DNA of 64,000 nucleotides from JAGSOU01 sp049974865 (GCA_049974865.1 JBNGCX010000001.1:58010-122009); one strand, 5' to 3'. Numbered from the stretch's first letter, positions 28,660 to 37,535 are shown. Notes: generated by a model not told the origin, from the sequence alone. Made by a program: numbers and translations.

Positions 28660-29508
28660 CTATTTCTCGCTTTCCACCAGCCCTTTGACGAAGAGCTTTT
28701 GCATTGCCACCACGACCACCACCGGCGGGATCATCGCCAGCACCGCGGTGCCCATCACGTAATGCCAGACCGGCAGGCTTTCGCCCGAGTTCACCATCCG
28801 CTGGATGCCCATCACCACGGTGTAGAACTCCTCGTCCGTGGTGATCAGCAGCGGCCAGAGATACTGGTTCCAGCCGTAGATGAAGAGGATGATGAACAGC
28901 GCCGCGATGTTGGTGCGGCTGAGCGGCAGCAGGATGTCCCAGAAAAAGCGCAGCGGCCCCGCGCGGTCGATCCGGGCGGCCTCGGTCAGCTCGTCCGGGA
29001 CGGTCAGGAAGAACTGCCGGAACAGGAAGGTCGCCGTGGCCGAGGCGATCAACGGAATGGTCAGCCCGGCATAGGAGTTCAGCATGCCCAACCGCACGAT
29101 CACGTCGAAGGTGGGCAGGATGCGCACCTCCACCGGCAGCATCAGGGTCAGGAAGATGATCCAGAAGAACAGCATCCTCAGCGGGAAGCGGAAATAGACG
29201 ATGGCATAGGCGGCGATGATCGACACCGCGATCTTGCCGAAGGTGATGCCCAGCGCCATGACCAGGCTGTTCACCATCATCCGGCCGACCGGCACGCCGC
29301 CCGCCTCGGGCAGGCCGCCGGTCAGCAGTTGGCGGTAGTTCTGCCATCCCTGATCGCCGAACCACAGCGGGATCGGCGCATGCGAAAGCGCGCCGGGCCC
29401 GTGGGTCGAGGCGACCAGCGCCATCCACACGGGAAAGCACAGGAACAGGATGCCGGCGATCAGCACGGCATGGGTCAGCACGGCGGCGAGGGGCCGGTTT
29501 TCGACCAT
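28660..29508 (-). CDS. ugpE: Glycerol-3-phosphate ABC importer permease UgpE
   Basis: A 282-residue inner-membrane permease with six predicted helices. The EAA loop is LTEAARIDRAGPLRFFWDIL near 192-211. The N-terminus (TRP-like VENRPLAAVLTHAVLIAGIL) and C-terminus fit MalG/UgpE. Its ATG overlaps the ugpA stop by one base (TGATG), so translation is coupled. Confidence 0.93.
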   Translation of the reverse strand: MVENRPLAAVLTHAVLIAGILFLCFPVWMALVASTHGPGALSHAPIPLWFGDQGWQNYRQLLTGGLPEAGGVPVGRMMVNSLVMALGITFGKIAVSIIAAYAIVYFRFPLRMLFFWIIFLTLMLPVEVRILPTFDVIVRLGMLNSYAGLTIPLIASATATFLFRQFFLTVPDELTEAARIDRAGPLRFFWDILLPLSRTNIAALFIILFIYGWNQYLWPLLITTDEEFYTVVMGIQRMVNSGESLPVWHYVMGTAVLAMIPPVVVVVAMQKLFVKGLVESEK

Positions 29509-30389
29509 CAGTAGGTCACCTTGCGTTCGACGTAGCGGAACTGGATGATCGTCATCCCGATCACCATCGCCATCAGGATGACCGACTGCGCCGCGCTGGA
29601 CCCGTAGTCCTGCCCGATGAAGCCGGTGTTGTAGACCCGGAACACCAGGATCGAGGTGCTGTCGGCGGGCCCGCCCTCGGTCGTGGCGTGGATCAGCGCG
29701 AAGGTGTCGAAGAAGGCGTAGACGAGGTTCACGATCAGCAGGAAGAAGGTGGTGGGCGACAGCAGCGGGAACACGATCGTCCAGAACCGGCGCGCGGGGC
29801 CCGCGCGGTCGATCGCGGCGGCCTCGATCAGCGATTTCGGGATCGACTGGAGGCCCGCCAGGAAGAACAGGAAGTTATAGCTGATCTGCTTCCACGTCGC
29901 GGCGATGACGACCATGATCAGCGCCTGCTCGCCATTCACGTAGTGGTTCCACTCGATCCCCAGCGCCTTCAGCCAATAGGCGACGATGCCGAGGCTGGGG
30001 TTCATCAGGAAATACCAGATCACCCCGGCCAGCGCCGGGGCCACGGCATAGGGCCAGATCAGGAAGGTGCGGTAGGCGGTGGCAGCGCGCAGCACGCGGT
30101 TGGCGGCCACGGCCAGCATCAGCGACAGGCTCATGGCCAGCGCGGTCACCGACAGGCCGAAGACCAGCGTGGTGCGGAAGGATTTCAGGTAGCCCGGGTC
30201 GTGGAACAGCGCCGCGTAGTTCTCAAGCGCCACGAACTGGCGCGAGAAGCCAAAGGCGTCCTCCATGAAGAAAGATTGCTCCAGCGCGCGGTAGGCGGGC
30301 CAGAGGAAGAAGACCACGGTGATGGCGATCTGCGGCGCGAGCAGCAGATAGGGCAGCCAGGGGTTTTTGAAGAGGGCGCGTTTGTGCAT
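29508..30389 (-). CDS. ugpA: Glycerol-3-phosphate ABC importer permease UgpA
   Basis: A 293-residue permease of the MalF/UgpA type with six predicted helices. The EAA loop is LIEAAAIDRAGPARRFWTIV near 190-209. The N-terminus KNPWLPYLLLAPQIAITVVFFLWPA is characteristic of UgpA. It follows ugpB after a 45-bp gap containing a perfect hairpin. Confidence 0.93.
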   Translation of the reverse strand: MHKRALFKNPWLPYLLLAPQIAITVVFFLWPAYRALEQSFFMEDAFGFSRQFVALENYAALFHDPGYLKSFRTTLVFGLSVTALAMSLSLMLAVAANRVLRAATAYRTFLIWPYAVAPALAGVIWYFLMNPSLGIVAYWLKALGIEWNHYVNGEQALIMVVIAATWKQISYNFLFFLAGLQSIPKSLIEAAAIDRAGPARRFWTIVFPLLSPTTFFLLIVNLVYAFFDTFALIHATTEGGPADSTSILVFRVYNTGFIGQDYGSSAAQSVILMAMVIGMTIIQFRYVERKVTY

Positions 30390-30399
30390 GGGGCGGGTC

Positions 30400-30426
30400 G
30401 GGCCGGGCGGGCGTGCCGCCCGGCCC
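30400..30426. other. Intercistronic hairpin between ugpB and ugpA
   Basis: GGGCCGGGCGG (30400-30410), loop GCGTG, CCGCCCGGCCC (30416-30426): a perfect 11-bp GC stem 9 bp beyond the ugpB stop, with no T-run on the minus strand. As with malE-malF hairpins, it may stabilise the binding-protein message and reduce downstream expression (inference). Confidence 0.6.
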
Positions 30427-30434
30427 CTTGTCCT

Positions 30435-31751
30435 TTAGCCGTTGGCGGCTTCGAACTTGCGCAGCAGCGCGTTGCCGCGCTCGACGGCGGCGTCCAGCGC
30501 CTCGCGCGCGGACTTGTCGCCGGCCCAGACGGCCTCCAGCTCTTCGTTGATGATGTCGCGCGCCTGCACGAAGCTGCCGAAGCGGATGCCCTTGGAATTC
30601 GGGGTGGGCGTGTTCAGCGACAGCTGCTTGATGGCGGTGTCGGTGCCCGGGTCGGTTTCGTAGAAGCCCTGCTCCTTGGACAGCTCATAGGCGGCGGTGG
30701 TGATCGGAACATAGCCGGTGTTCTGGTGCCAGTAGGCCTGCTGTTCCGGGGCCGAGATGAACTTGAAGAACTCGGCAACGCCCTTGTAAGCCTCGGGCTC
30801 GCCGCCCTTCAGCACCCAAAGGGTCGCGCCGCCGATGATCGAGTTCTGCGGCGCGTCCGCCACCGCGGTGTCCAGCGGCAGCATGGTCTGGCCGAACTCG
30901 AAATCGGTGATGTCCTTCTTGAAACCGCCGTAATAGGCCGAGCTGTTGATCCACAGCGCGGTTTCGCCGTTCACGAACATCCCGCGGCTGTCGCCCCGGC
31001 GCCCGCCATAGGCGAAGAGTCCCTCTTGCCCCATGTCGGCGATGCGCTGGATGTGGTTCACCACGGCGTCGTTGTTGAAGGTGAACTCGGTCTTCAGAGA
31101 GGCAAAACCGTTTTCCTCGGTGCCCATGGGCAGGTCGTGCCAGGCCGAGTAGTTCTCGATCTGGGTCCAGGACTGCCAGCCGAAGGAGAACGGCTTGTCC
31201 ACGCCGCTGGCCTTCAGCGCGCGGGCGGCTTCCTCGACCTCATCCCAGGTGGCGGGCACCTCGACGCCGGCGGCGTCCAGCGCGGTCTTGTTGTACCACA
31301 GCACGGGGGTCGAGCTGTTGAAGGGCAGCGACAGCAGGTTGTTGTCGGTGTCGGTGTAGTAGGAGATCACGGCGGGCAGGTAGGCGTCCTGGTCGAAGGC
31401 GACGCCGGTGTCTTCCATCAGCTTGTAGACCGGGTAGATCGCGCCCTTGTCTTCGGCCGCCATCATGGTGGCGGTGCCGACCTCGAAGACCTGCACGACA
31501 TGGGGCTGCTCGCCGGCGCGGAAGGCGGCGATGGCCGAGGTCATGGTCTCGGTGTAGTTGCCCTTGTAGACGGCGTTGACCTGGAACTGGTCCTGGCTGG
31601 CGTTGAAATCGGCGGCGAACTTGTCGACGATCTCGCCCAGTTGGCCGCCCATGGCGTGCCAGAAATTGACCTCGACCTTGTCGGCGGCGAAGGCCGAGCC
31701 TGCGGCGGCGGCGGAGAAGGCCGCGGCGGTGAAAACGGTTTTGAGCGTCAT
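30435..31751 (-). CDS. ugpB: Glycerol-3-phosphate periplasmic binding protein
   Basis: A 438-residue solute-binding protein with signal peptide (MTLKTVFTAAAFSAAAAGSAFA). The mature start VEVNFWHAMGGQLGEIVDKF is the UgpB signature, followed by VVQVFEVGTATMMAA, PFNSSTPVLWYNKTA and GVAEFFKFISAPEQQAYWHQ. It binds sn-glycerol-3-phosphate or glycerophosphodiesters in the periplasm. The ATG at 31751 follows GAGGA. It is first in ugpBAEC and has two Pho boxes about 110 bp upstream. Confidence 0.95.
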   Translation of the reverse strand: MTLKTVFTAAAFSAAAAGSAFAADKVEVNFWHAMGGQLGEIVDKFAADFNASQDQFQVNAVYKGNYTETMTSAIAAFRAGEQPHVVQVFEVGTATMMAAEDKGAIYPVYKLMEDTGVAFDQDAYLPAVISYYTDTDNNLLSLPFNSSTPVLWYNKTALDAAGVEVPATWDEVEEAARALKASGVDKPFSFGWQSWTQIENYSAWHDLPMGTEENGFASLKTEFTFNNDAVVNHIQRIADMGQEGLFAYGGRRGDSRGMFVNGETALWINSSAYYGGFKKDITDFEFGQTMLPLDTAVADAPQNSIIGGATLWVLKGGEPEAYKGVAEFFKFISAPEQQAYWHQNTGYVPITTAAYELSKEQGFYETDPGTDTAIKQLSLNTPTPNSKGIRFGSFVQARDIINEELEAVWAGDKSAREALDAAVERGNALLRKFEAANG

Positions 31752-31861
31752 GAGTCCTCTTTCCCGCCGTGATCTGTCCCGTTGCGCGGGGCAGGATCCG
31801 GCGTCCGGCATGATGAAAATGCGCCAAGCCCGGCTTGGCCGCGTCTCGCTAGGGCGCGCAT

Positions 31862-31914
31862 GTGACAGGGCGGTGAAGGTCGGGTGATGTTCGGGTGACA
31901 GCGGCGGGTGACGT
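31862..31914 (-). promoter_or_regulatory. Tandem Pho boxes upstream of ugpBAEC
   Basis: Read on the minus strand, four 7-mers recur with 4-bp spacers at an exact 11-bp period: CTGTCAC, ACATCAC, CCTTCAC, CTGTCAC (31901 down to 31862). They form two Pho boxes, CTGTCACCCGAACATCAC and CCTTCACCGCCCTGTCAC. A fifth copy, ACGTCAC, lies 13 bp further out (31908-31914). The 11-bp phasing and CTGTCA core are the PhoB-binding pattern, and the position suits control of ugpB. Confidence 0.85.
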
Positions 31915-31957
31915 TACGGCGACCTTGGCCGCGAAGGCCGGTGGCCTGTGGGGCGCA

Positions 31958-31992
31958 CAAAAGAAAAAGGGCGCGCGGTTTCCCGCGCGCCC
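31958..31992 (-). terminator. Rho-independent terminator of the TRAP operon
   Basis: On the minus strand, a 10-bp stem of GGGCGCGCGG/CCGCGCGCCC (31969-31978 with 31983-31992, loop TTTC) is followed by a T-rich run (complement of AAAAGAAAAA). It lies 23 bp after the large-permease stop and separates this operon from the ugp promoter. Confidence 0.9.
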
Positions 31993-32015
31993 CTCTTGTC
32001 CTCATCCCGGTCGGC

Positions 32016-33371
32016 TTAGCCGTAGACGATACTCGGCAGCCAGGTGATGATCTGCGGGAAGAACATACAGAGCACCAGCCCCAGCACCTGCAGCGCCAGG
32101 AAGGGCAGGGCCGCCTTGAAGATGTCCGTCATCGGGATCTCGTCCGGGGCCACGCCGCGCAGGTAGAACAGCGCGTAGCCGAAGGGCGGCGACAGGAAGC
32201 TCATCTGCATGTTCACCAGGTAGAGCACGCCGAACCACAGCACCAGGTCGTCGGGGGTTTCCAGGCCGAAGGCCTGCGCGCCCAGCGCCTTGATGATCGG
32301 CACGAAGATCGGCACGCAGAGCAGCAGGATGCCGACCCAGTCCAGGAACATGCCCAGGATCACCAGCAGGATCTGCATGAGGATCAGGATGCCCCAGGGG
32401 CCCAGGCCGGTCGCCGCCAGCGTGTCCTGCACGAACTGCTGGCCGCCTTCGAGGACGTAGAGCCCGACGAAGATGGTGGCGCCGAACATGATCCAGATGA
32501 CCATGGCCGAGGCCTTCAGCGTGGTGGTGCAGGCCTCGCGGATCGTGGGCCAGTCCAGCTTGCGGTGGATGGCGGCCACGATGAAGGCGCCGAAGGTGCC
32601 GATGCCTGCCGCTTCCACGGGGGTCGCGACGCCGGTGAAGATCACGCCGAGCACGACGAAGATCAGGGCGATCGGGGCCGACATCTTGCCGACCAGGGCG
32701 ACCTTCTCGCGGTTCGAGATCCGCTCTTCGACCGGGATCGGCGGGCCGAGGTCCGGGTTGATGTAGCTGCGGACCGTCACATACATGATGTAAAGACCCG
32801 ACAGCAGCAGGCCCGGGATGACCGCGCCGATGAACAGCTCGCCCACCGACTGCTCGGCCACCACCGCGTAGATGATCGCCAGGATCGACGGCGGGATCAG
32901 GATGCCCAGCGTGCCGCCGGCCATGATCGAGCCCATCGCGATCTTGGGGTCATAGCCGCGCTTCAGCATGGCGGGCAGGGCGATGATGCCCATGGTCACA
33001 ACCGCCGCGCCGATCACGCCGACCATGGCGGCCAGCACCGTCGAGGCGATGATCGTGGCCGAGGCCAGGCCGCCTTTGACGCCGCCCAGGACCTTGTAGA
33101 TCACATCGAACATGTCGTTGATGATCCCGGCCCTCTCCAGCATCGCCGCCATGAAGATGAATAGCGGGATGGCCGAGAGCTGATAGTTCGTCATCAGCGG
33201 GAAGATCCGGCTGGGCACGATGTTCAGCGCCCGGGCGTCGCCGAGGACGAAGAGGAACACGCAGGCCAGGCCACCCGTCACGAAGGCCAGCGGCAGACCC
33301 GCCATCAGCAGCGCCAGAAGGCTGCCGAACATGATGAGCGTCAGAAGCTCGATTCCGATATCAATACCCAT
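32016..33371 (-). CDS. TRAP transporter large permease (DctM family)
   Basis: A 451-residue, roughly 12-helix membrane protein of the DctM family (FGSLLALLMAGLPLAFVTGG at the N-terminus, GSIMAGGTLGILIPPSILAI near 145 with the conserved GxLGILIPPS loop). It is the Na+-coupled translocation subunit working with the small permease, from which it is separated by 3 bp, and the binding protein. Strong terminator downstream. Confidence 0.95.
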   Translation of the reverse strand: MGIDIGIELLTLIMFGSLLALLMAGLPLAFVTGGLACVFLFVLGDARALNIVPSRIFPLMTNYQLSAIPLFIFMAAMLERAGIINDMFDVIYKVLGGVKGGLASATIIASTVLAAMVGVIGAAVVTMGIIALPAMLKRGYDPKIAMGSIMAGGTLGILIPPSILAIIYAVVAEQSVGELFIGAVIPGLLLSGLYIMYVTVRSYINPDLGPPIPVEERISNREKVALVGKMSAPIALIFVVLGVIFTGVATPVEAAGIGTFGAFIVAAIHRKLDWPTIREACTTTLKASAMVIWIMFGATIFVGLYVLEGGQQFVQDTLAATGLGPWGILILMQILLVILGMFLDWVGILLLCVPIFVPIIKALGAQAFGLETPDDLVLWFGVLYLVNMQMSFLSPPFGYALFYLRGVAPDEIPMTDIFKAALPFLALQVLGLVLCMFFPQIITWLPSIVYG

Positions 33372-33374
33372 CCG

Positions 33375-34688
33375 TCAGTTCCCCCGCGCGATTTCGCGAA
33401 TGTCTTTGCTGAGCTTGGAGATGCCCTGGAGCACCAGCAGCAGGCCCCCCATCACCATGACCCATTTCATCGGCCACAGCGGCACTTCCCATTCGTTGAA
33501 GCTGATCTCGCCCCAGCGGATCGCAGGATCGGTCCACAGGCCGAGGTTCAGGCCGCCCAGCATCTCGCCGAAGGACACGTCGCCGCGGGCCCAGTCGGAC
33601 ACGATGGCGTTGCCGGTCGGAACCGCGATGGCGTCCAGCGCGAAGATGTAGGAGGTCACCAGCAGCGTGCCGGCGAAGATGAAGAAGAAGATCGAGGTCA
33701 GCAGATCGACCCAGGCCTTCCGCTTCTTCGGCAGCGGCGCATAGAAGATGTCCACCCGCACATGGCTTTCGGTGAGCATCGCGTAGGCGCCGGCGATCAG
33801 GTACTGCATGCCGAACATCAGGTACATCGCCTCGTGCGCCCAGTTGGTGGGGCTGTTGAACACGTAGCGCGAGATCACCTCGAAGTAATACACGAAGACC
33901 GCGATCACCGCCCAGTAGCTGACATATTCGCCGCAGAAGAGCGACAGCCGGTCGATCCAGTTCTCGGCATATTCGCTGTCATGCTTCGGGCCTTCCTCGG
34001 CCTCTGCGGCTTCCAGCGCCTTTTCGGCTTCGGATTTCTCCACCACTGCGGGGATGGTGGCGTTGGCACGCTTCACCATGCCGGGCAGCAGCACCGCGTC
34101 GAGCAGGATCAGCGCCAGGATGGCGTAGAAGGAATAGCCGGCCGCGTTGTGCCAGAAGGTGCGGTTCTCGGTGGCCTCGGTCTCAAGCGGCGTGACCTCT
34201 TCGATCGTGGCGCGGGCCTCGGCCAGGCGCTCCTCGCCCTTGGCGATGGTGTCCTTGGCGCGTTCCACGCGCTTCTCGGCGCTGCGTTTGGCGAAAGAGC
34301 CTTCCTCGGCCTCGGCCACCGCGGCCTCGAGATCGGGCAGGTCGGCGCGGGTTTCCTCGATCCGGGGAACCTCGCGTTCGATGGTGCGCTCGGCCATGCG
34401 CAGGGCGTTGGTCAGGTCGGACTGGACCGACCGCGCGTCATGCTCCTGGCTGTTGGCGAAGAGGATGAAGATGAAAATCGGGAGGTAGACCAGCCCCAGG
34501 AGGCTTTTCAGGTAGAAACGGTGCAGACCGATGACCCCGCCGGTGACGAGGATCATGTAGCCAAGGGCGGTCGAATACCCCTGTTGCTGCGGCTTTGGTC
34601 GTCGGGCCAAGGCCATCGCGATGAGCGGAAACGCGATCAGGCCAACCCAGTAAAGCCAGTGCGGCAGCGTGAAGCTGAGACCAGGCAT
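33375..34688 (-). CDS. TRAP small permease (DctQ) with N-terminal TM2 and coiled-coil extension
   Basis: A 437-residue protein where a DctQ subunit is usually 160-220. Residues 1-80 hold a helix followed by a TM2-type hairpin (GVIGLHRFYLKSLLGLVYL). Residues about 85-170 are a charged coiled coil, a further helix lies near 178-205, and the four-helix DctQ domain begins near 250 (GEYVSYWAVIAVFVYYFEVI, SHVRVDIFYAPLPKKRKAW). The ATG at 34688 follows AGGACA; the longer frame to 34754 has no support. The extension probably adds an assembly or sensing function (inference). Between binding-protein and large-permease genes. Confidence 0.9.
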   Translation of the reverse strand: MPGLSFTLPHWLYWVGLIAFPLIAMALARRPKPQQQGYSTALGYMILVTGGVIGLHRFYLKSLLGLVYLPIFIFILFANSQEHDARSVQSDLTNALRMAERTIEREVPRIEETRADLPDLEAAVAEAEEGSFAKRSAEKRVERAKDTIAKGEERLAEARATIEEVTPLETEATENRTFWHNAAGYSFYAILALILLDAVLLPGMVKRANATIPAVVEKSEAEKALEAAEAEEGPKHDSEYAENWIDRLSLFCGEYVSYWAVIAVFVYYFEVISRYVFNSPTNWAHEAMYLMFGMQYLIAGAYAMLTESHVRVDIFYAPLPKKRKAWVDLLTSIFFFIFAGTLLVTSYIFALDAIAVPTGNAIVSDWARGDVSFGEMLGGLNLGLWTDPAIRWGEISFNEWEVPLWPMKWVMVMGGLLLVLQGISKLSKDIREIARGN

Positions 34689-34773
34689 ATCACTGTCCTG
34701 TGTTGTACTAGAGTAAGAAAGGTGCCGCCCGGCGCCTGGCGCCGGTGCGGTCATCCCCGACCGCGGCAGGAAT

Positions 34774-35874
34774 TTACAGATCGAGGGTCATGCCCTCGAT
34801 CAGATCCGGCGACACGTAGCCCAGCGAGCCGGACATCATGTAGTCCAGCTGGATCTTGAACACGCGCGCGGCATCCTTGTCGCGGTTGGCGTATTTGAAC
34901 CAGATCGGCACGGCGACCTCGGTCATGAGTTCCACGTCGTCCTGGCTGAGGCGGGTGACCTCGGTGCCGTCGGCCTCGAACTTGGCCCAGGCTTCCTGGT
35001 CGGCCTTCTGGATCGCGGCGTGGTGCATATCCGAGTAGACATGCGTCTCCATCTCGACGAACTGCTTCATCTGCGGGCTCAGCGCGTCCCATGCGGCCTG
35101 GCCGACGGTCAGGTCCATGAGGTCGACCGGCTGGTACAGCGACATGAAGCCCGGAGGGCCCATGGAGATGTACTTGGTCACCTGGCTGAAGCCGAGCGAG
35201 TAGTTCACCGCCGGGCCCACGTAGTCGGCCACGTCGATGGTGCCCTTTTCCAGCGCCGGGAAGATTTCCGAGCCGGGCAGAACGGTGGTTTCGGCGCCGA
35301 TTTCGCTGAACACTTCGGCGACCATGCCGCCGGGCATGCGCATCTTGCGCCCGCGGAAGTCGTCGATCGAGCGGATCGGAACCTTCGAGTGGATGATGTT
35401 CGGGCCGTGGTGGATCGGGCCAACGAAGTGCAGGCCCTGCTTGGCATAGAGTTCGCGCGCGATGTCGATGCCGCCCAGGCCGTAGTAGAACACGTCCCAC
35501 TCATGCGGGTTGCGCAGACCCAGCGGATACGATGTCAGGAAGGTGGCGGCCGGGATAATGCCCTGGGCATAGATGGTGAACGGGTTCACCGCGTCCAGCA
35601 CGCCGTTCTTCACGGCGTCATAAAGCTGGAAGTCGCCCACGACGTCCTGAGCGCCGAAAGGTTGGAAGGCGAGCTCGCCGCCCGTCTTCTCAACGATGGT
35701 GGCGCACCAGTCCTTGAAGATCTGCAGGCCGGCGCCGCCGGGCCAGCTGGTCTGGATCTTCCAAGTGGTGCCGTTGGCCTGGGCCGAGGCGATATGCGGC
35801 GCGGCCAGGGCGGCGGCGCTGGCGCCGGCCAGCGCGCGCAGCGCACCCCGGCGGTTCGTCGGGTGTTTGGTCAT
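34774..35874 (-). CDS. TRAP transporter substrate-binding protein (DctP family, TakP-like)
   Basis: A 366-residue periplasmic receptor with a twin-arginine-like leader (TNRRGALRALAGASAAALAAPHIASAQA), suggesting Tat export. The body has GGIDIARELYAKQG, FRGRKMRMPGGMVAEVFSEIG, LPGSEIFPALEKGTIDVADY and a late YMMSGSLGYVSPDL, which resemble TakP, the 2-oxoacid receptor of Rhodobacter. The ATG at 35874 follows GGGAGGAA; a frame running on to 36774 passes through the tRNA gene and is spurious. It heads the TRAP operon. Monocarboxylate or 2-oxoacid is the likeliest substrate class (inference). Confidence 0.92.
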   Translation of the reverse strand: MTKHPTNRRGALRALAGASAAALAAPHIASAQANGTTWKIQTSWPGGAGLQIFKDWCATIVEKTGGELAFQPFGAQDVVGDFQLYDAVKNGVLDAVNPFTIYAQGIIPAATFLTSYPLGLRNPHEWDVFYYGLGGIDIARELYAKQGLHFVGPIHHGPNIIHSKVPIRSIDDFRGRKMRMPGGMVAEVFSEIGAETTVLPGSEIFPALEKGTIDVADYVGPAVNYSLGFSQVTKYISMGPPGFMSLYQPVDLMDLTVGQAAWDALSPQMKQFVEMETHVYSDMHHAAIQKADQEAWAKFEADGTEVTRLSQDDVELMTEVAVPIWFKYANRDKDAARVFKIQLDYMMSGSLGYVSPDLIEGMTLDL

Positions 35875-36088
35875 GTATTCCTCCCAAAGTCTCCATGGCT
35901 GACCGCCCGTGTCGTCGGATGGCCAGCATGCGCGCATCATAGGGCGCGATTCGGGGAATTGGTAATATTTTTTTTCCAAATGCGGGTCCTGAATTGGAAA
36001 TAATTGAAAATACGGCAGAAATCCCGCGCGAATCAATCGCTCGCGGTGACCCTGCGGCAAGTGGTGTATTTTTCGGAAAGGGGGAGAG

Positions 36089-36172
36089 TGGTGGGCGACC
36101 CTGGAATCGAACCAGGCATGGGTCTCCCCGGCGGAGTTACAGTCCGCTGCCGCACCTTGCAGCACGTCGCCC
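36089..36172 (-). tRNA. tRNA-Tyr (GTA)
   Basis: An 84-nt class II tRNA. The acceptor arms GGGCGAC/GTCGCCC pair, with discriminator A and an encoded CCA. The anticodon arm is GCGGA-CTGTAAC-TCCGC, giving anticodon GTA. The T-arm reads GGTTCGATTCC and the long variable arm is as expected for tRNA-Tyr. Confidence 0.96.
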
Positions 36173-36285
36173 GACGTGGGGCGCTGGATACCGCCCCCCA
36201 CCGGGTCCGTCAACAGGAAAATCCCTTGCGCGGGCTCCGCGTGTGACGCATGGTCCGCGCTCGACAAAACAGGGGCGCGGACGCG

Positions 36286-37071
36286 ATGAAAAAGCCGGAC
36301 TGGGTGATCGAAAAGGAACGGGCGAAACGGGCCGCGGCGGCGGAAACGCTGTGGCTGTTCGGCCTGCACGCGGTACGCGACGCGCTGATGAACCCCGCGC
36401 GCGAAAAGCTGCGGCTGGTGCTGACCAAGAACGCCGCCGACAAGCTGGGTGAGGCGATCGCCGCCTCGGGCATGACGCCCGAGATCAGCGATCCGCGCAA
36501 ATTCGCCGCCCCCATCGAGGCCGGCTCGGTGCATCAGGGCGCCGCGCTGGAGGTGAGATCGCTGAACTGGGGCAGCCTGCACGAGCTCTGCGAGCCGGGG
36601 CAGGGGGCGCCGCGGCTTCTGCTGCTCGACCGGGTGACCGACCCGCACAACGTGGGGGCGATTCTGCGCTCGGCCGAGGTGTTCGGCGCGCGCGCGGTGA
36701 TTGCCCCGCACCGCCATTCGGCGCCTGAGACCGGGGCGCTGGCCAAGACCGCCTCGGGCGCGCTGGAGCGCCAACCCTATCTGCGGGTCAAGAACCTGGG
36801 CGATTCGATGCAGGAGCTGCGCAAGATGGGCTACGTCCTGCTGGGCTTGGACGGGGCGGCCGACGTGACGCTGGAGGCCGCGCTGGAAAAGGCGCGCGAC
36901 CTGCCGCTGGCGCTGGTGCTGGGGGCCGAGGGGCCGGGGCTGCGCGCCCGCACCCGCGATCTGTGCGACAGGCTGGTCAAAATCCCCTTTGCCCGCGACT
37001 TCGGGTCGCTCAACGTCTCCAACGCGGCGGCGGTCGCCCTATATGCTGCCGGGAAGGACCCGACGGAGTAG
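36286..37071 (+). CDS. rlmB: 23S rRNA 2'-O-ribose methyltransferase RlmB (SpoU family)
   Basis: A 261-residue SPOUT enzyme. An N-terminal substrate-binding domain (LWLFGLHAVRDAL) precedes the knotted SAM domain: LLDRVTDPHNVGAILRSAEV, LALVLGAEGPGLR and IPFARDFGSLNVSNAAAVAL are the three SpoU motifs. RlmB methylates G2251 of 23S rRNA; a tRNA target cannot be fully excluded. The ATG at 36286 is preferred over 36250 because family homology starts near KPDWVIEKER. Divergent from tRNA-Tyr. Confidence 0.92.
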   Translation: MKKPDWVIEKERAKRAAAAETLWLFGLHAVRDALMNPAREKLRLVLTKNAADKLGEAIAASGMTPEISDPRKFAAPIEAGSVHQGAALEVRSLNWGSLHELCEPGQGAPRLLLLDRVTDPHNVGAILRSAEVFGARAVIAPHRHSAPETGALAKTASGALERQPYLRVKNLGDSMQELRKMGYVLLGLDGAADVTLEAALEKARDLPLALVLGAEGPGLRARTRDLCDRLVKIPFARDFGSLNVSNAAAVALYAAGKDPTE

Positions 37072-37074
37072 ACC

Positions 37075-37362
37075 ATGCCGCACAGCCCCAAGATCGCCAC
37101 CTGCTGCTATTGCGGCACCCGCGCCGCGCTGGTGCTGGGTCGGGAGGGGCGCCACGAACTGACCTGCGCCTCCTGCGGTGCGCCGCTGCATGCACTCAAG
37201 CGGCTGCCGTCCGAGCCGGACCGGCAGCCCCCGCGCAAGGTCAGGCCCGCCGCGTACCGGCCGGAAACCCCGCGCAAGCCGAAGAAGGCGAAGAAGCGCA
37301 AATCGCGCGCGCGCTGGCTGCTGAGCGAGGTGGCCGATCTCGTCGAGGACGTGTTCGACTGA
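37075..37362 (+). CDS. Small zinc-ribbon protein
   Basis: A 95-residue basic protein. CCYCG at residues 10-14 and CASCG at about 33-37 form a CxxC...CxxC zinc-ribbon. A proline/lysine-rich linker follows, then an amphipathic C-terminal helix (SEVADLVEDVF). The ATG is 3 bp after the rlmB stop, so it is co-transcribed. The function is unknown; nucleic-acid binding is plausible from the ribbon and the basic stretch. Confidence 0.85.
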   Translation: MPHSPKIATCCYCGTRAALVLGREGRHELTCASCGAPLHALKRLPSEPDRQPPRKVRPAAYRPETPRKPKKAKKRKSRARWLLSEVADLVEDVFD

Positions 37363-37502
37363 GGGAGTTCCCGGTCGTTCATCCTTCGTTCACATATTTA
37401 TTACAGGCTCTGGTAAATGGCGCGGCCGTTCCTATCTCGAAGGTATGAAGCGCGAAAACGGAACTCTCGCGTTTCACTACACTGTCCCTCGTTCCGTGAC
37501 TG

Positions 37503-37535
37503 GCGCCCGGCCTCTTGGCCCGGGCGCTTCTTTTT
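37503..37535 (+). terminator. Rho-independent terminator
   Basis: GCGCCCGG (37503-37510) pairs with CCGGGCGC (37520-37527) around a 9-nt loop and is followed by TTCTTTTT. It ends the rlmB-zinc-ribbon unit, or a short transcript starting in the 140 bp upstream, and lies 15 bp before the CoA-binding gene. Confidence 0.85.

Noticed and set aside
35875..36774. Extension of the TRAP receptor frame upstream of 35874
   Set aside because: The frame continues through the tRNA-Tyr gene and into rlmB antisense, while a Tat-like leader and a strong ribosome binding site mark the start at 35874.
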